Position numbers and translations under genes: made by a program. A stretch of DNA of 64,000 nucleotides from DASUNP01 sp963728545 (GTDB lineage Bacteria > Acidobacteriota > Blastocatellia > UBA7656), in the NCBI GenBank assembly GCA_963728545.1, contig CAVSKO010000002.1, positions 4,650,001 through 4,714,000 of the forward strand. The letters are read 5' to 3'. Of this stretch, positions 15,373-24,043 are shown in pieces. Below the pieces are notes generated by a model, which saw only the letters and a program-made list of their open reading frames with translations, did not search any database and was not told where the DNA came from. Every line of letters starts with the position of its first letter. The first letter of the stretch is position 1.

Positions 15373-17511
15373 CTACTCTCCGCGTATCACCGACGTGTTG
15401 CTCGATGCAGTTGTCGAGCCTTCGGAGACAGTTGTTCCTTCCGACAGAGCTATTCCCTCGGCCAGCGCGATGCCTTCCGACAGGGTTATTCCCTCGGACA
15501 GAGTTATTCCTTCCGCCAGCGCGATGCCTTCGGCCAGCGCGATGCCTGAAACGACGGTTACGCCCGCCGACAGAGTAAGTCCGCCTGCAAGGACGTTCGG
15601 GCCGAGCCGCCCGGCGTTGTATACGAGAGCCTGCGTGACGTTCTTGACGCCCCCTGTCAGCACCGTCCCGACAAGGACAGGGGTGCCGTTAATTTTAATC
15701 GTCGAGCCGTGCCAGAGCGCGCCCGGCTTGTAGATCATCTGGTAGCGCAAAAACAACTCGCCGCCCGCCCAGGCATTGTACGAATTCGAAAAGATTACGC
15801 CGCTCGTCGTGCACGACTGGCCGCTTATCGTCGTGTTAAGCGACGGGAGCGTGCTGTTGAGCGAAAGCTGGTCGCCGGGCTGTAAGCTCGATGCGTTGGT
15901 CTTCAGCGCCTTTGCCAGCTTCACGGCCGCGTCGAGGTTGAGAAGGCCCGCGCCCTGCTGGCAGATATTGGCGTTGTTGATCGGCTGGGCCGTGTACTGA
16001 AGGATAGCTTTCACAAGCCCCGGAGTGAGACTTGGGTTAGCTTGCAACAGCACCGCCGCCGCGCCCGCGACGACGCCCGAGGCTATCGAGGTGCCGCTGA
16101 TCTTCATATATTCAGCCGAAGTCGTGTAGGCGAGATCAGGATAATCAATGCTCAGTTTGCCGCTCGCCGCTTTCGCGGTAACGATCTTATTGCCCGGCGC
16201 GACCAGGTCAGGCTTTAGCACTAAATCGTACTGCTTCCGGCCCAGAGCATTTACGCGGTAGCTGAGCGTGGGGCCGCGCCCGCTGAAATTGTTTACAGTG
16301 TCATCGCTTCTGTAGGCCGTCCCGCGCGTGTTCGCGCTTCCGACGGTGATTGCGAGCGGATCGTTGCCGGGCGAAGTGATCGAGCCGTAGACCTCATAGC
16401 CTCCCGAGTTTTTACCGGTGTTGCCGGCAGCCGTGACGATGACGATCCCGGCCCCGACGGCTCTTTCCACAGCCTGGCACAGCGGGTCGTTAAGAAAAGA
16501 GCCTACGGATGAAGCGCCGAGGCTCAAATTCACTACGCGGATATTGTTCGCGGCTTTGTTCGACACGCACCAATCAAGGCCACGTATAGCATCGCTCACC
16601 AGCCCCTGGCCGTTCTGGTTAAGAACGCGAACGCTGATTACATCGGCGTCGGTCGCAATCCCCGATATCTCCTGGTTCTTGCGCCCGGCTGCGGCGCCCG
16701 CGACCGAAGTGCCGTGCCCGTGTTTGTCGTTGGTCGTCGTTTCGCCCGTGACCAGGTTGACCAATTTCTTGACGCGAGAAGTGGTGGTGCTGCCCTTCTT
16801 AAGCGCGGTGTTTGCTGAATCGACACCGGAATCGAGAAACGCTATGCCGATGCCAGTACCCATCAGAGACGAGTTGGCGTTGCGCACGTTGGTGGCTCCC
16901 GTCTCGTCGTCCAGGTTGTTGTCTTCGCCGCTTTCCATTGCCGAAGTCTGACGGTCGGGGGATATATGAATAACATCATTGCGGGCGGCGAGGTAACATA
17001 TCTCTGAGGGCGTCATCTGGGCTGCAAACCCGTTTATAGAATCGAATCGATAAGCCGTTTGAATGGTCTTGCCGACCGTGCGCTGTCCCGCCAGCGCACG
17101 GCGCATAGAGCGCGCCGAAACAGCAAAAAGTAGATTGTCATCAGGACGATCCGCGGTCTGGACTATCACTCTTACCGGGCTTTCAGCGACCGAAATCTCG
17201 CTCTCCATATCATCAAAGAAAGCCAGCGACTGTTCTTGAGTTGCTTCAAAAGTCTGTCCCTGGTCTACAAGGACGGAAGCGAGATCGGGAGCAATCTTTT
17301 CGCGCAAGCCCAAAGAAAGCTGCATTATCGCTCCGTCAAAAGGGCCGGGTTCGTCTGAACTATATGTCGGCTGCACACCCATAAACACTTCTCTTGAAGC
17401 ACTCTCCTGGGTGTTTGCCAGGGCTTGTGAGACGGGTAAGAGTAGTGAGGTAACTAGCAGAATTGCTACTAGCAGATTTGTTTTTCTTATTGATCTTTCG
17501 CCTCGCGTCAT
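15373..17511 (-). CDS. Secreted S8 subtilisin-like serine protease with hexapeptide tail
   Basis: 712 residues with a signal peptide ending near ALANT. The catalytic triad is visible: D227 in FLDSGVDS, H266 in HGHGTSVAG and S475 in SGTSIASG, with oxyanion N364 in TAAGNTG. Residues 35-210 are a propeptide-like region. After about residue 590 comes a beta-rich domain and a tail of hexapeptides of the form (S/A)EGI(A/T)L, encoded by 18-bp DNA repeats at about 15410-15545. The tail may form a small beta structure for surface attachment or stabilisation. An extracellular protein-degrading role is likely. Confidence 0.92.
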   Translation of the reverse strand: MTRGERSIRKTNLLVAILLVTSLLLPVSQALANTQESASREVFMGVQPTYSSDEPGPFDGAIMQLSLGLREKIAPDLASVLVDQGQTFEATQEQSLAFFDDMESEISVAESPVRVIVQTADRPDDNLLFAVSARSMRRALAGQRTVGKTIQTAYRFDSINGFAAQMTPSEICYLAARNDVIHISPDRQTSAMESGEDNNLDDETGATNVRNANSSLMGTGIGIAFLDSGVDSANTALKKGSTTTSRVKKLVNLVTGETTTNDKHGHGTSVAGAAAGRKNQEISGIATDADVISVRVLNQNGQGLVSDAIRGLDWCVSNKAANNIRVVNLSLGASSVGSFLNDPLCQAVERAVGAGIVIVTAAGNTGKNSGGYEVYGSITSPGNDPLAITVGSANTRGTAYRSDDTVNNFSGRGPTLSYRVNALGRKQYDLVLKPDLVAPGNKIVTAKAASGKLSIDYPDLAYTTSAEYMKISGTSIASGVVAGAAAVLLQANPSLTPGLVKAILQYTAQPINNANICQQGAGLLNLDAAVKLAKALKTNASSLQPGDQLSLNSTLPSLNTTISGQSCTTSGVIFSNSYNAWAGGELFLRYQMIYKPGALWHGSTIKINGTPVLVGTVLTGGVKNVTQALVYNAGRLGPNVLAGGLTLSAGVTVVSGIALAEGIALAEGITLSEGITLSEGIALAEGIALSEGTTVSEGSTTASSNTSVIRGE
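15410..15545. repeat. 18-bp tandem repeats within the subtilase gene
   Basis: Seven to eight copies of an 18-base unit, for example GCCAGCGCGATGCCTTCG alternating with GACAGAGTTATTCCTTCG, encode the hexapeptide tail. Adjacent units differ at several bases but share the frame, so copy number could vary without breaking the protein. Confidence 0.8.
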
Positions 17512-17737
17512 TATTCTGAGGGACTCCTTGCTAACTTAGTACAATGCGTTCGACAATAGGGCAATTCGGATTCCTCGCCGCGACTTAAGAGCTAAAGAGT
17601 CCAAAAATAAGGGCTTTAATCGGACTATCGCAATTTCGGCGCAGAGCTATTCGGTCAAATTGAAATAAGGCGGATAACCGATGTCGGTAAAAATGGTTAA
17701 AAGATTGGCGGGCTTATAAGCAAGTATTGACCGTTTA

Positions 17738-18466
17738 TCAACGCCCGGCAATCGCTTCTGCTTCCAGGCGCAGGCGGTCTAAGGTGGCTTGCAGCGCTTC
17801 TTGTTTTAGCGCGGCTTCTTCCGAGCGGGCTACGTATATGGGTTCGGCAATCATCAACACCGCGCGCGTGAAAGGCAGCGGTATCTGCAATCGGTCCCAG
17901 CTCGGCAGCTTGACCGAGCGCCGCGCGGCTATGTGAAACGGCAGTATCGCCTGACCCGTGTGACGCGCTAGCGTCACCGCGCCCGGTTTAGCGACGTAAG
18001 CGGGGCCGCGCGGGCCATCGATTGTGAACCCGACGTCCATGTCGTTTGAGAGGCATTCGGCCATCTCGGCAAGCGCGCGGCCTCCCCCGCGAGTGGCTGA
18101 GCCGCGAGCAGTGCCGTATCCGAATCGCTTTATGAATCGGCCCACGTACTCCGCGTCCCGGCTCCGGCTCGACATCACCACGATGCCCCGCTTGCGCCAG
18201 AACCAGGTCGCGGTGAAGATGCTACTGTGCCAGAAGGTAAATATCGCCCGGTGGCCGCTCGCCAGTATGGTATCAATATGCTGGCCGCCTCGTATCTCCC
18301 ACCGCAATGTCGAGCAGATCAGAAGGATCAATACATAAAAGAATATGTCTGCCAGGTGGATCATGACACGGTCGCTCGTTTTGTAACCGGATAAGTCTGA
18401 CGGATCGTAGACGCGACGCCTCAATTCGTCCGCATCTATCCGGCGTCTTTCTCTCTTTGTAGTCAT
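17738..18466 (-). CDS. DUF374 lysophospholipid acyltransferase-like protein
   Basis: 242 residues with one hydrophobic segment near 38-53. The DUF374 pattern is present: FTFWHSSIFTATW (a His motif in the place of the acyltransferase HX4D), SRSRDAEYVGRFIKRFGY, and FTIDGPRGPAYVAKPGAVTLAR. Family members act at the inner membrane and are thought to transfer acyl chains to lipid A or a related lipid, which fits the lpxA gene in this window. It is divergently arranged with lepB. The acyl acceptor cannot be determined. Confidence 0.82.
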   Translation of the reverse strand: MTTKRERRRIDADELRRRVYDPSDLSGYKTSDRVMIHLADIFFYVLILLICSTLRWEIRGGQHIDTILASGHRAIFTFWHSSIFTATWFWRKRGIVVMSSRSRDAEYVGRFIKRFGYGTARGSATRGGGRALAEMAECLSNDMDVGFTIDGPRGPAYVAKPGAVTLARHTGQAILPFHIAARRSVKLPSWDRLQIPLPFTRAVLMIAEPIYVARSEEAALKQEALQATLDRLRLEAEAIAGR

Positions 18467-18658
18467 AGTCGTGAATGCTGCGACCCGCTTGCGCGCGTGC
18501 CCCGGAGTTATTTGATTTTACTCAGGACTCAGCACTATTCAATAATCGCGTGAGGGTGTCAACTAAAGCGGCCTGAAATGTTGACAAAGCCGTGCGGTAA
18601 AAGTAACCTTTTTTATGAATCTTTTATCTGGAAAACTGCGTTTTATTTATTCGACATT

Positions 18659-19279
18659 ATGAATCAACAATCCAAAGTTAAAGACTTCCCCGGGCTTGTT
18701 CTCGAAGACGATCCCGACATAGAGATTACATACCCGGAAGAGACGGGCGACTCGACCGGCCTGTGGGCTGAAATCAAATCGATCTCGCGCGATATAATAT
18801 TCGCAGCCGTGATGGCTGTGCTTATAGTCGTGTTCGTCGTTCAGCCGGTCAAGGTCGAAGGCACTTCGATGCTCCCACGCCTGGAAGACAGCGAGCGCAT
18901 ATTCGTCAACAAGTTCTTATACAACTTCAAAGATATCGATCGCGGCGACATAGTTGTCTTCTGGTATCCGGAAGACCCAACGAAATCATTTATCAAACGC
19001 GTTATCGGGTTGCCGGGCGAGACAATCAGGATGGACCAGCGCGGCCAGCTCTTTATCAACGGGCGCGCTATGGAAGAGCCTTTTCTCGCGCCCGAAAAGA
19101 ACATGAACCCCCGCGTGATAACTGATACATACGTCAAGCCGCACTATTATTTTGTGATGGGCGACAACCGCGACGCCTCGAACGACAGCCGTTCGTGGGG
19201 GCTTGTGCCTGAAAAATACATTTACGGCAAAGCGATGTTCCGCTACTGGCCGCTGCAACGGATCGGCACGCTCGAATAG
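18659..19279 (+). CDS. lepB: Signal peptidase I
   Basis: 206 residues from the ATG at 18659. An acidic cytoplasmic N-terminus is followed by one membrane segment (about 46-62). The catalytic Ser/Lys pair is S70 in VEGTSMLP and K113 in FIKRVIGLPGE. The C-terminal box GDNRDASNDSRSWG is present. The enzyme cleaves signal peptides from exported proteins on the outer face of the inner membrane and would serve the many secreted proteins encoded here. A 27-residue upstream extension is open but lacks a ribosome site. The stop codon abuts a heptamer-repeat hairpin. Confidence 0.95.
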   Translation: MNQQSKVKDFPGLVLEDDPDIEITYPEETGDSTGLWAEIKSISRDIIFAAVMAVLIVVFVVQPVKVEGTSMLPRLEDSERIFVNKFLYNFKDIDRGDIVVFWYPEDPTKSFIKRVIGLPGETIRMDQRGQLFINGRAMEEPFLAPEKNMNPRVITDTYVKPHYYFVMGDNRDASNDSRSWGLVPEKYIYGKAMFRYWPLQRIGTLE

Positions 19280-19280
19280 A

Positions 19281-19394
19281 AAGGATGAAGGATGAGGGAT
19301 GAAAAAGATGTCAGGCATCACATCCGATCATTGGATTTGAGATTTGCGATTTCAAATTCTTTTCATCCCTCATCCCTCATCCTTCATCCTTTTT
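19281..19394. repeat. Heptamer inverted repeat downstream of lepB
   Basis: Left arm AAGGATGAAGGATGAGGGAT (from 19281) and right arm ending CATCCTTTTT (to 19394) are tandem heptamers of GGATGAR in opposite orientation. A second, inner inverted heptamer pair (GATTTGA-type) lies between them. It starts 2 bases after the lepB stop and ends just before the next start. Related copies lie at 24.0 and 41.5 kb. Confidence 0.8.
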
Positions 19395-19397
19395 AGA

Positions 19398-20618
19398 ATG
19401 TGGCTGCTCATCAAGCTTTTTTATAACCCGCTACAGGCACTGGCCGAACTTTCAGACCGCGCGCCCTATTTTGTCGGGGCCGCCCTTGCCTTCATCACAG
19501 GTTTTCTCTACTACAACCTGCCGAGCGGCGAGCTTGCGCAGCTTCTATCGGGATTAAAGAATAACGGGCGCGGTCCCGCCTCGGCGATAGTTCTGGTTTA
19601 TCTGTTTCGTTTAGTGATGGCGAGCCTCGCGCCCGTGCTTTTTCTGGGAGCTATTTTCGTCCCGGCTGCGCTCTTTTCTGCGAGCCTCATCAACCGCCGC
19701 TCGGGCTTTCGCGCGTTGCTCAGCCAGGAATACGCGCCGCTCTTGAGCGCGATCTTTTATAGCTGGGCCGCCGCGCATCTGCTGATGTTCGTTCCCGCGT
19801 GGCTCCTATTTCAACCCGTAGGATCGCCGCTTGATCAACTCGGTATGAGGCTCGTGCCGCTTCCGTTCTTCATCTTCCTTGTCATACTCGCCGTCAGAGT
19901 CGTGTTGCGCATGAGCTACGGGCGGGCAGCAGGTGTAGTGGCGCTTGCCGCGCTTTCGCTTCTTGCGCTCCCGCTCTTACCGAATCTGCTTTTCCTTCTA
20001 ACCTCGCCTTTCCTGCTTATTCTGCTCATCATCCTGCTCAGAAATCTCTTCGGCGATCTGCTAAAGGCGCAGATGTCGCGCGAGAACTTCAAGCGCAATC
20101 TCGAAATCTCGACCCTGAATCCCGCAGACGCTTCGGCCCACTACAACCTGGGATTGATTTACCAGCAGCGCCGCCAGTTCGAAGAAGCGCGAGCGTGCTT
20201 TGCGCGCGCTATAGAGATCGACCCGGAAGAGGTTGACGCGCATTACCAGCTTGGCCGCATAGCCCGCGAGCAAGGAAGGCTCACGGACGGGATTCGCCAC
20301 TTCGATAGCGTCGTAAGCCGAGACCCTCAGCACAGCCAGAACGAAGTCTGGCGCGAGATAGGTCACGCATACTTTCAAGCCGCGCAGTATGAAGACGCGC
20401 GCGCTGCGTTCGAGCGGTTCTTAGCCACACGCCCGTCGGACGCCGAAGGCCGCTACCGCTACGGGCTGACGCTTTACAACCTGGGTCGCGCGGACGAGGC
20501 GGCGACCGAGATGCGAGCAGTCATAGAAGCGGTTCGGACCTCACCCGCCTTCAAATATCGCGCCGAGAAACGCTGGATGAACGAAGCACAATCTTTTTTG
20601 CGCTCGCAATCGGCCTAA
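19398..20618 (+). CDS. Yip1-like membrane protein with C-terminal TPR repeats
   Basis: 406 residues from the ATG at 19398, the first after the repeat. Residues about 1-215 hold five to six membrane segments with the layout of the Yip1 domain (LIKLFYNPLQALAELSDRAP is typical of its start). From about 235 on there are TPR units (PADASAHYNLGLIYQQRRQF, EVDAHYQLGRIAREQGRL, AEGRYRYGLTLYNLGRADE). The TPR part is probably cytoplasmic and recruits partners. Specific function unknown. The 118-base gap to lepB is almost wholly repeat, so co-transcription is possible. Confidence 0.75.
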   Translation: MWLLIKLFYNPLQALAELSDRAPYFVGAALAFITGFLYYNLPSGELAQLLSGLKNNGRGPASAIVLVYLFRLVMASLAPVLFLGAIFVPAALFSASLINRRSGFRALLSQEYAPLLSAIFYSWAAAHLLMFVPAWLLFQPVGSPLDQLGMRLVPLPFFIFLVILAVRVVLRMSYGRAAGVVALAALSLLALPLLPNLLFLLTSPFLLILLIILLRNLFGDLLKAQMSRENFKRNLEISTLNPADASAHYNLGLIYQQRRQFEEARACFARAIEIDPEEVDAHYQLGRIAREQGRLTDGIRHFDSVVSRDPQHSQNEVWREIGHAYFQAAQYEDARAAFERFLATRPSDAEGRYRYGLTLYNLGRADEAATEMRAVIEAVRTSPAFKYRAEKRWMNEAQSFLRSQSA

Positions 20619-20679
20619 AAAACAACTCGTCGCGCCACGCCACGCGACAGCCCGTCATGCGCTATGATACTTTTTAACT

Positions 20680-21861
20680 ATGGAAGCAATTCTCGCCCTC
20701 GAAGATGGAAGAGTCTGGCGCGGTCGCGGGTTCGGCGCGCCTAAAGAAGTAGTCGGCGAGGTCGTCTTTAACACCTCTATGACAGGTTATCAAGAGATAC
20801 TGACCGACCCTTCCTACTGCGGCCAGATAGTGACGATGACCTATCCGCTGATAGGCAACTACGGCGTCAACTCGGAAGACGCGGAATCGCGTCGCGTCTT
20901 TGCCGAAGGGCTGGTAGTCCGCGAGCTGTCGCGAACGGTCTCTAACTGGCGCGCCGATCTTTCGCTCGATGATTATTTAAAGGACGCGGGTATTCCGGGC
21001 ATCTCCGACATAGATACGCGCTCGCTCGTTCGCCACATAAGAGAGCGAGGCTCGATGCGCGGCTGTTTGTCTACGGAGCGGACGGATGAAAAAGCGATTA
21101 TAGAGAGCGCGCGAAAAGCGCCCGAGATGGTGGGGCTGGACCTGGCGTCGGTCGTCACCTGCCGGGAGCCTTATGTCTGGACGGATGACCAGTCTTACGC
21201 TTACGGGTCGCCGCGACTGCTTCACCCGAACGTCTCGCCCGTCGCCGCACAAACGGTAGAACAGGGCGCGGCGATCTTCGAGCCGCGCTTTCACGTGGTA
21301 GCTTACGATTTCGGTTTGAAGCATAACAGCCTTCGCAACATGGCTGCTCTGGGGTGTCGCGTGACGGTAGTCCCCGCGCACACTTCTGCGGAAGAAGTGA
21401 TCCGGCTCGCGCCCGACGGGATATGGCTTTCAAACGGGCCGGGCGATCCTGAGCCGCTCACGGGCGTAGTAGCAAACTTGAGAAAGTTGATCGGCCGCTA
21501 TCCGATATTTGGAATATGCCTGGGCCATCAACTGATGGGGCTGGCCTTCGGCGGGCGCACTTATAAACTTCCGTTCGGCCATCACGGCGGGAACCAGCCC
21601 GTAAAAGATTTATTAACGGGCCGCATCGAAATCACCGCGCAAAATCATGGCTTCGCCGTCAACGCGGATTCGCTGCCGCAGGATTGCGAAGTGACGCACA
21701 TCAACTTGAATGACAACACGGTTGAAGGACTGCGCCACCGTTCTCTTCCGGTCTACTCGGTTCAGTACCACCCCGAAGCAGGACCCGGCCCGCACGACGC
21801 AGCTCCGCTGTTCGACAAGTTCGTTGAGATGATGGAGCGAAATCGCCGGGGCGACTTTTGA
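20680..21861 (+). CDS. carA: Carbamoyl-phosphate synthase small (glutaminase) subunit
   Basis: 393 residues, a normal length. The N-terminal CarA domain begins with AILALEDGRVWRGRGFGA and contains FNTSMTGYQEILTDPSYCGQ. The class I glutamine amidotransferase half has the nucleophile in GICLGHQLMG and the His/Glu pair in SVQYHPEAGPGPHDA. CarA hydrolyses glutamine and channels ammonia to CarB for arginine and pyrimidine synthesis. No carB follows; the next gene converges with a 1-base gap, so the large subunit must be encoded elsewhere. Confidence 0.96.
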   Translation: MEAILALEDGRVWRGRGFGAPKEVVGEVVFNTSMTGYQEILTDPSYCGQIVTMTYPLIGNYGVNSEDAESRRVFAEGLVVRELSRTVSNWRADLSLDDYLKDAGIPGISDIDTRSLVRHIRERGSMRGCLSTERTDEKAIIESARKAPEMVGLDLASVVTCREPYVWTDDQSYAYGSPRLLHPNVSPVAAQTVEQGAAIFEPRFHVVAYDFGLKHNSLRNMAALGCRVTVVPAHTSAEEVIRLAPDGIWLSNGPGDPEPLTGVVANLRKLIGRYPIFGICLGHQLMGLAFGGRTYKLPFGHHGGNQPVKDLLTGRIEITAQNHGFAVNADSLPQDCEVTHINLNDNTVEGLRHRSLPVYSVQYHPEAGPGPHDAAPLFDKFVEMMERNRRGDF

Positions 21862-21862
21862 A

Positions 21863-22966
21863 TCAATCCGTCTGCTGCACGCGAATCCCGCGCTCGACCA
21901 CGCGATCAATGTCCGGCTCCTCTTTCCCGATTCTTATGCACGCGGCGAAATGATCGGGCGCGATCTCGCGCAGTCGCGGCTTAATCTCGGAGCACTCTTT
22001 TATCGCGTAAGGACAGCGCGTGTGAAAACGGCACCCGGCGGGCGGGTTGATCGGAGAAGGCACATCGCCCGTCAGCACTATGCGGCTGCGCTTGCTTTCG
22101 ACTTCGGGGTCAGGGACCGGGACGGCGGATATCAGCGCGCGCGTGTAAGGCATCAAAGGGCGATCATAGATTTCACGCGACCGGCCAAGCTCGACTATCT
22201 CGCCCAGGTACATCACCGCTATTCGATCGGCGATGTGGCGGACGGCGCGCAGGTCGTGAGAGATAAAAAGAAAAGTTAGATCGAACTGCTTTTGCAGTCG
22301 CTCCATCAAGTTGATGATCTGGGCTTGAATGGAAACGTCGAGCGCAGAGATCGGCTCGTCACAGACGATAAAATCGGGCTCGGCTGCCAGCGCGCGCGCA
22401 ATGCCTATGCGCTGCCGCTGGCCGCCCGAAAATTCGTGCGGATAGCGTTTGATGAAGCGCGGGTTCAACCCGACAGTCTTCATCAACTCCTGCACGCGCG
22501 CATCAATAGCCGCGCCGCGCCGGAGCCCGAATGTTTTTATCGGCTCGGCTATGATCAAGCCTACGGTCATTCGCGGGTTGAGCGAAGCATAAGGGTCTTG
22601 AAAGATCATCTGAAGGTGACGGCGGAACGGGCGCATCTCGCCGACAGAAAGCCGCGCCAGATCAACAAAGCCGTTCTTGCGCGCACGCTTCGGCGCTTCC
22701 TCTTTTTCGCGGTTGTCGCCGTGATAAAGCAATTCCCCGCCCGTCGGCTCGACCAGTTTAAGAATCGCGCGCCCGGTCGTAGTCTTCCCGCATCCCGATT
22801 CGCCCACGAGGCCGAGCGTTTCGCCCTTGAATATATCAAAGGAAATACCATCCACCGCATGGACGACGCGACCCTTCTCGCGCCCGAGCGCGCGAGCCAC
22901 CAGCCCGCGCGTCGAAAGATCGAAGTGAACCTTCATATTGCGAATTGAGATCATTGCTTCGTTCAT
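21863..22966 (-). CDS. oppF: Oligopeptide/dipeptide ABC transporter ATPase (OppF-like)
   Basis: 367 residues. Walker A GESGCGKTT, signature FSGGQRQRIGIARAL, Walker B DFIVCDEPISALD and the H-loop ISHDL are all present. The C-terminal oligopeptide-transporter extension has the CRFHTRCPYA...C cluster of the Opp/Dpp family, which can bind an iron-sulfur cluster. It powers peptide import with OppD at the inner membrane. It is the last gene of a five-gene operon, 9 bases after oppD. A Lys-rich insert near residue 90 (EKEEAPKRARKNG) is unusual. Confidence 0.92.
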   Translation of the reverse strand: MNEAMISIRNMKVHFDLSTRGLVARALGREKGRVVHAVDGISFDIFKGETLGLVGESGCGKTTTGRAILKLVEPTGGELLYHGDNREKEEAPKRARKNGFVDLARLSVGEMRPFRRHLQMIFQDPYASLNPRMTVGLIIAEPIKTFGLRRGAAIDARVQELMKTVGLNPRFIKRYPHEFSGGQRQRIGIARALAAEPDFIVCDEPISALDVSIQAQIINLMERLQKQFDLTFLFISHDLRAVRHIADRIAVMYLGEIVELGRSREIYDRPLMPYTRALISAVPVPDPEVESKRSRIVLTGDVPSPINPPAGCRFHTRCPYAIKECSEIKPRLREIAPDHFAACIRIGKEEPDIDRVVERGIRVQQTD

Positions 22967-22975
22967 AGCTGACTT

Positions 22976-23968
22976 TCACCTGACCCAGCAAAGCGTCCAA
23001 TGGTCTTCCGCGACCTGATGATAAGGCGGAAACGCCTCGCGGCATTTGTCTATGGCCTCCGGGCAGCGGTCTGCAAACGGGCAGCGGTCTTTTGACAAAC
23101 GCGCGAGGTCCGGCGGGAGGCCGGGTATTTGAAACAACTCTCCCTGCTCTCCGGTCGGGTCGGGCACCGACCGGAGCAGCGCCCGCGTGTAAGGGTTCTG
23201 CGGGTTGCTGAATAACTCTCCGGTCGCCGCCGATTCAAATATGTGACCGGCGTACATCACGACGACGTGGTCGGTCATCCCGGCGACCAGCCCCAGATCG
23301 TGCGTGATCAGTATGACTGACGTGCCGGTTTCCGCTTTGAGCTGTTTTATCAACTCAAGTATCTGGGCCTGTATCGTCACGTCGAGCGCGGTCGTAGGCT
23401 CGTCGGCTATCAAAAGCTTCGGCTTGCACGACAAAGCCATGGCGATCATCACGCGCTGGCGCATCCCGCCTGAAAACTGGTGAGGATATCCGTTGACCCT
23501 TGAGCGCGCATCGGGTATGCCGACAAGCTCAAGCATCTTTACTGCGTGCTCGTAAGCCTGCTCTTTCGTGTAGCCGAGATGCAGCCGCGTCACTTCCATC
23601 AGCTGCGTAGAGATTTTCATAAAAGGGTTGAGCGAAGTCATCGGGTCTTGAAAGATCATGGCGATCTGGCCGCCTCGTATCGCGCGCAAATCGGATTCCG
23701 GCAGCTTCAACAAATCTCTGTTTTCAAAGATGACCTCGCCGCCCGCTATCTCGCCCGGCGGGCGCGGGACGAGTCGCACGATAGAGAGGTTCGTCACGCT
23801 CTTGCCCGAACCGCTCTCGCCGACTATCCCGAGCGTTTCGCCCCGTCTCAGATCAAAGCTCACGCCGTCGACCGCTTTCACCAGACCCTCTTCGGTTCGG
23901 AAGTAAGTCTTCAAGTCGCGAACCGACAGCAGCGTCTTATTCCCATTTCCGTTTCCGTTCGTTGACAT
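22976..23968 (-). CDS. oppD: Oligopeptide/dipeptide ABC transporter ATPase (OppD-like)
   Basis: 330 residues from the ATG at 23968; an open extension to 23995 lacks support. Walker A GESGSGKSV, signature FSGGMRQRVMIAMAL, Walker B KLLIADEPTTALD, H-loop ITHDL and the C-terminal DRCPFADRCPEAIDKC cluster identify the Opp/Dpp ATPase. The first residues alternate Asn and Gly. It pairs with OppF as a heterodimeric motor under OppB/OppC. The gap to oppC contains one arm of the heptamer repeat. Confidence 0.92.
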   Translation of the reverse strand: MSTNGNGNGNKTLLSVRDLKTYFRTEEGLVKAVDGVSFDLRRGETLGIVGESGSGKSVTNLSIVRLVPRPPGEIAGGEVIFENRDLLKLPESDLRAIRGGQIAMIFQDPMTSLNPFMKISTQLMEVTRLHLGYTKEQAYEHAVKMLELVGIPDARSRVNGYPHQFSGGMRQRVMIAMALSCKPKLLIADEPTTALDVTIQAQILELIKQLKAETGTSVILITHDLGLVAGMTDHVVVMYAGHIFESAATGELFSNPQNPYTRALLRSVPDPTGEQGELFQIPGLPPDLARLSKDRCPFADRCPEAIDKCREAFPPYHQVAEDHWTLCWVR

Positions 23969-24007
23969 AGCTTTATAAAAGACGAGTGTTGGCAAGGGAG
24001 CATCTCT

Positions 24008-24043
24008 TTTTCATCCCTCATCCCTCATCCTTCATCCTTTCTT
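24008..24043. repeat. Heptamer repeat, single arm, between oppC and oppD
   Basis: Tandem CATCCCT/CATCCTT heptamers, read as AAGGATGAAGGATGAGGGAT on the minus strand, begin directly after the oppC stop codon. It matches one arm of the hairpins at 19.3 and 41.5 kb. As a single arm inside an operon it would not form the full hairpin. Confidence 0.75.

Noticed and set aside
15410..15545. CRISPR array suspected from regular repeats
   Set aside because: Units are contiguous 18-mers in frame within a coding gene, with no spacers.
22292..22948. Long plus-strand open frame opposite oppF
   Set aside because: Antisense shadow; Arg/His-rich with no protein-like pattern.
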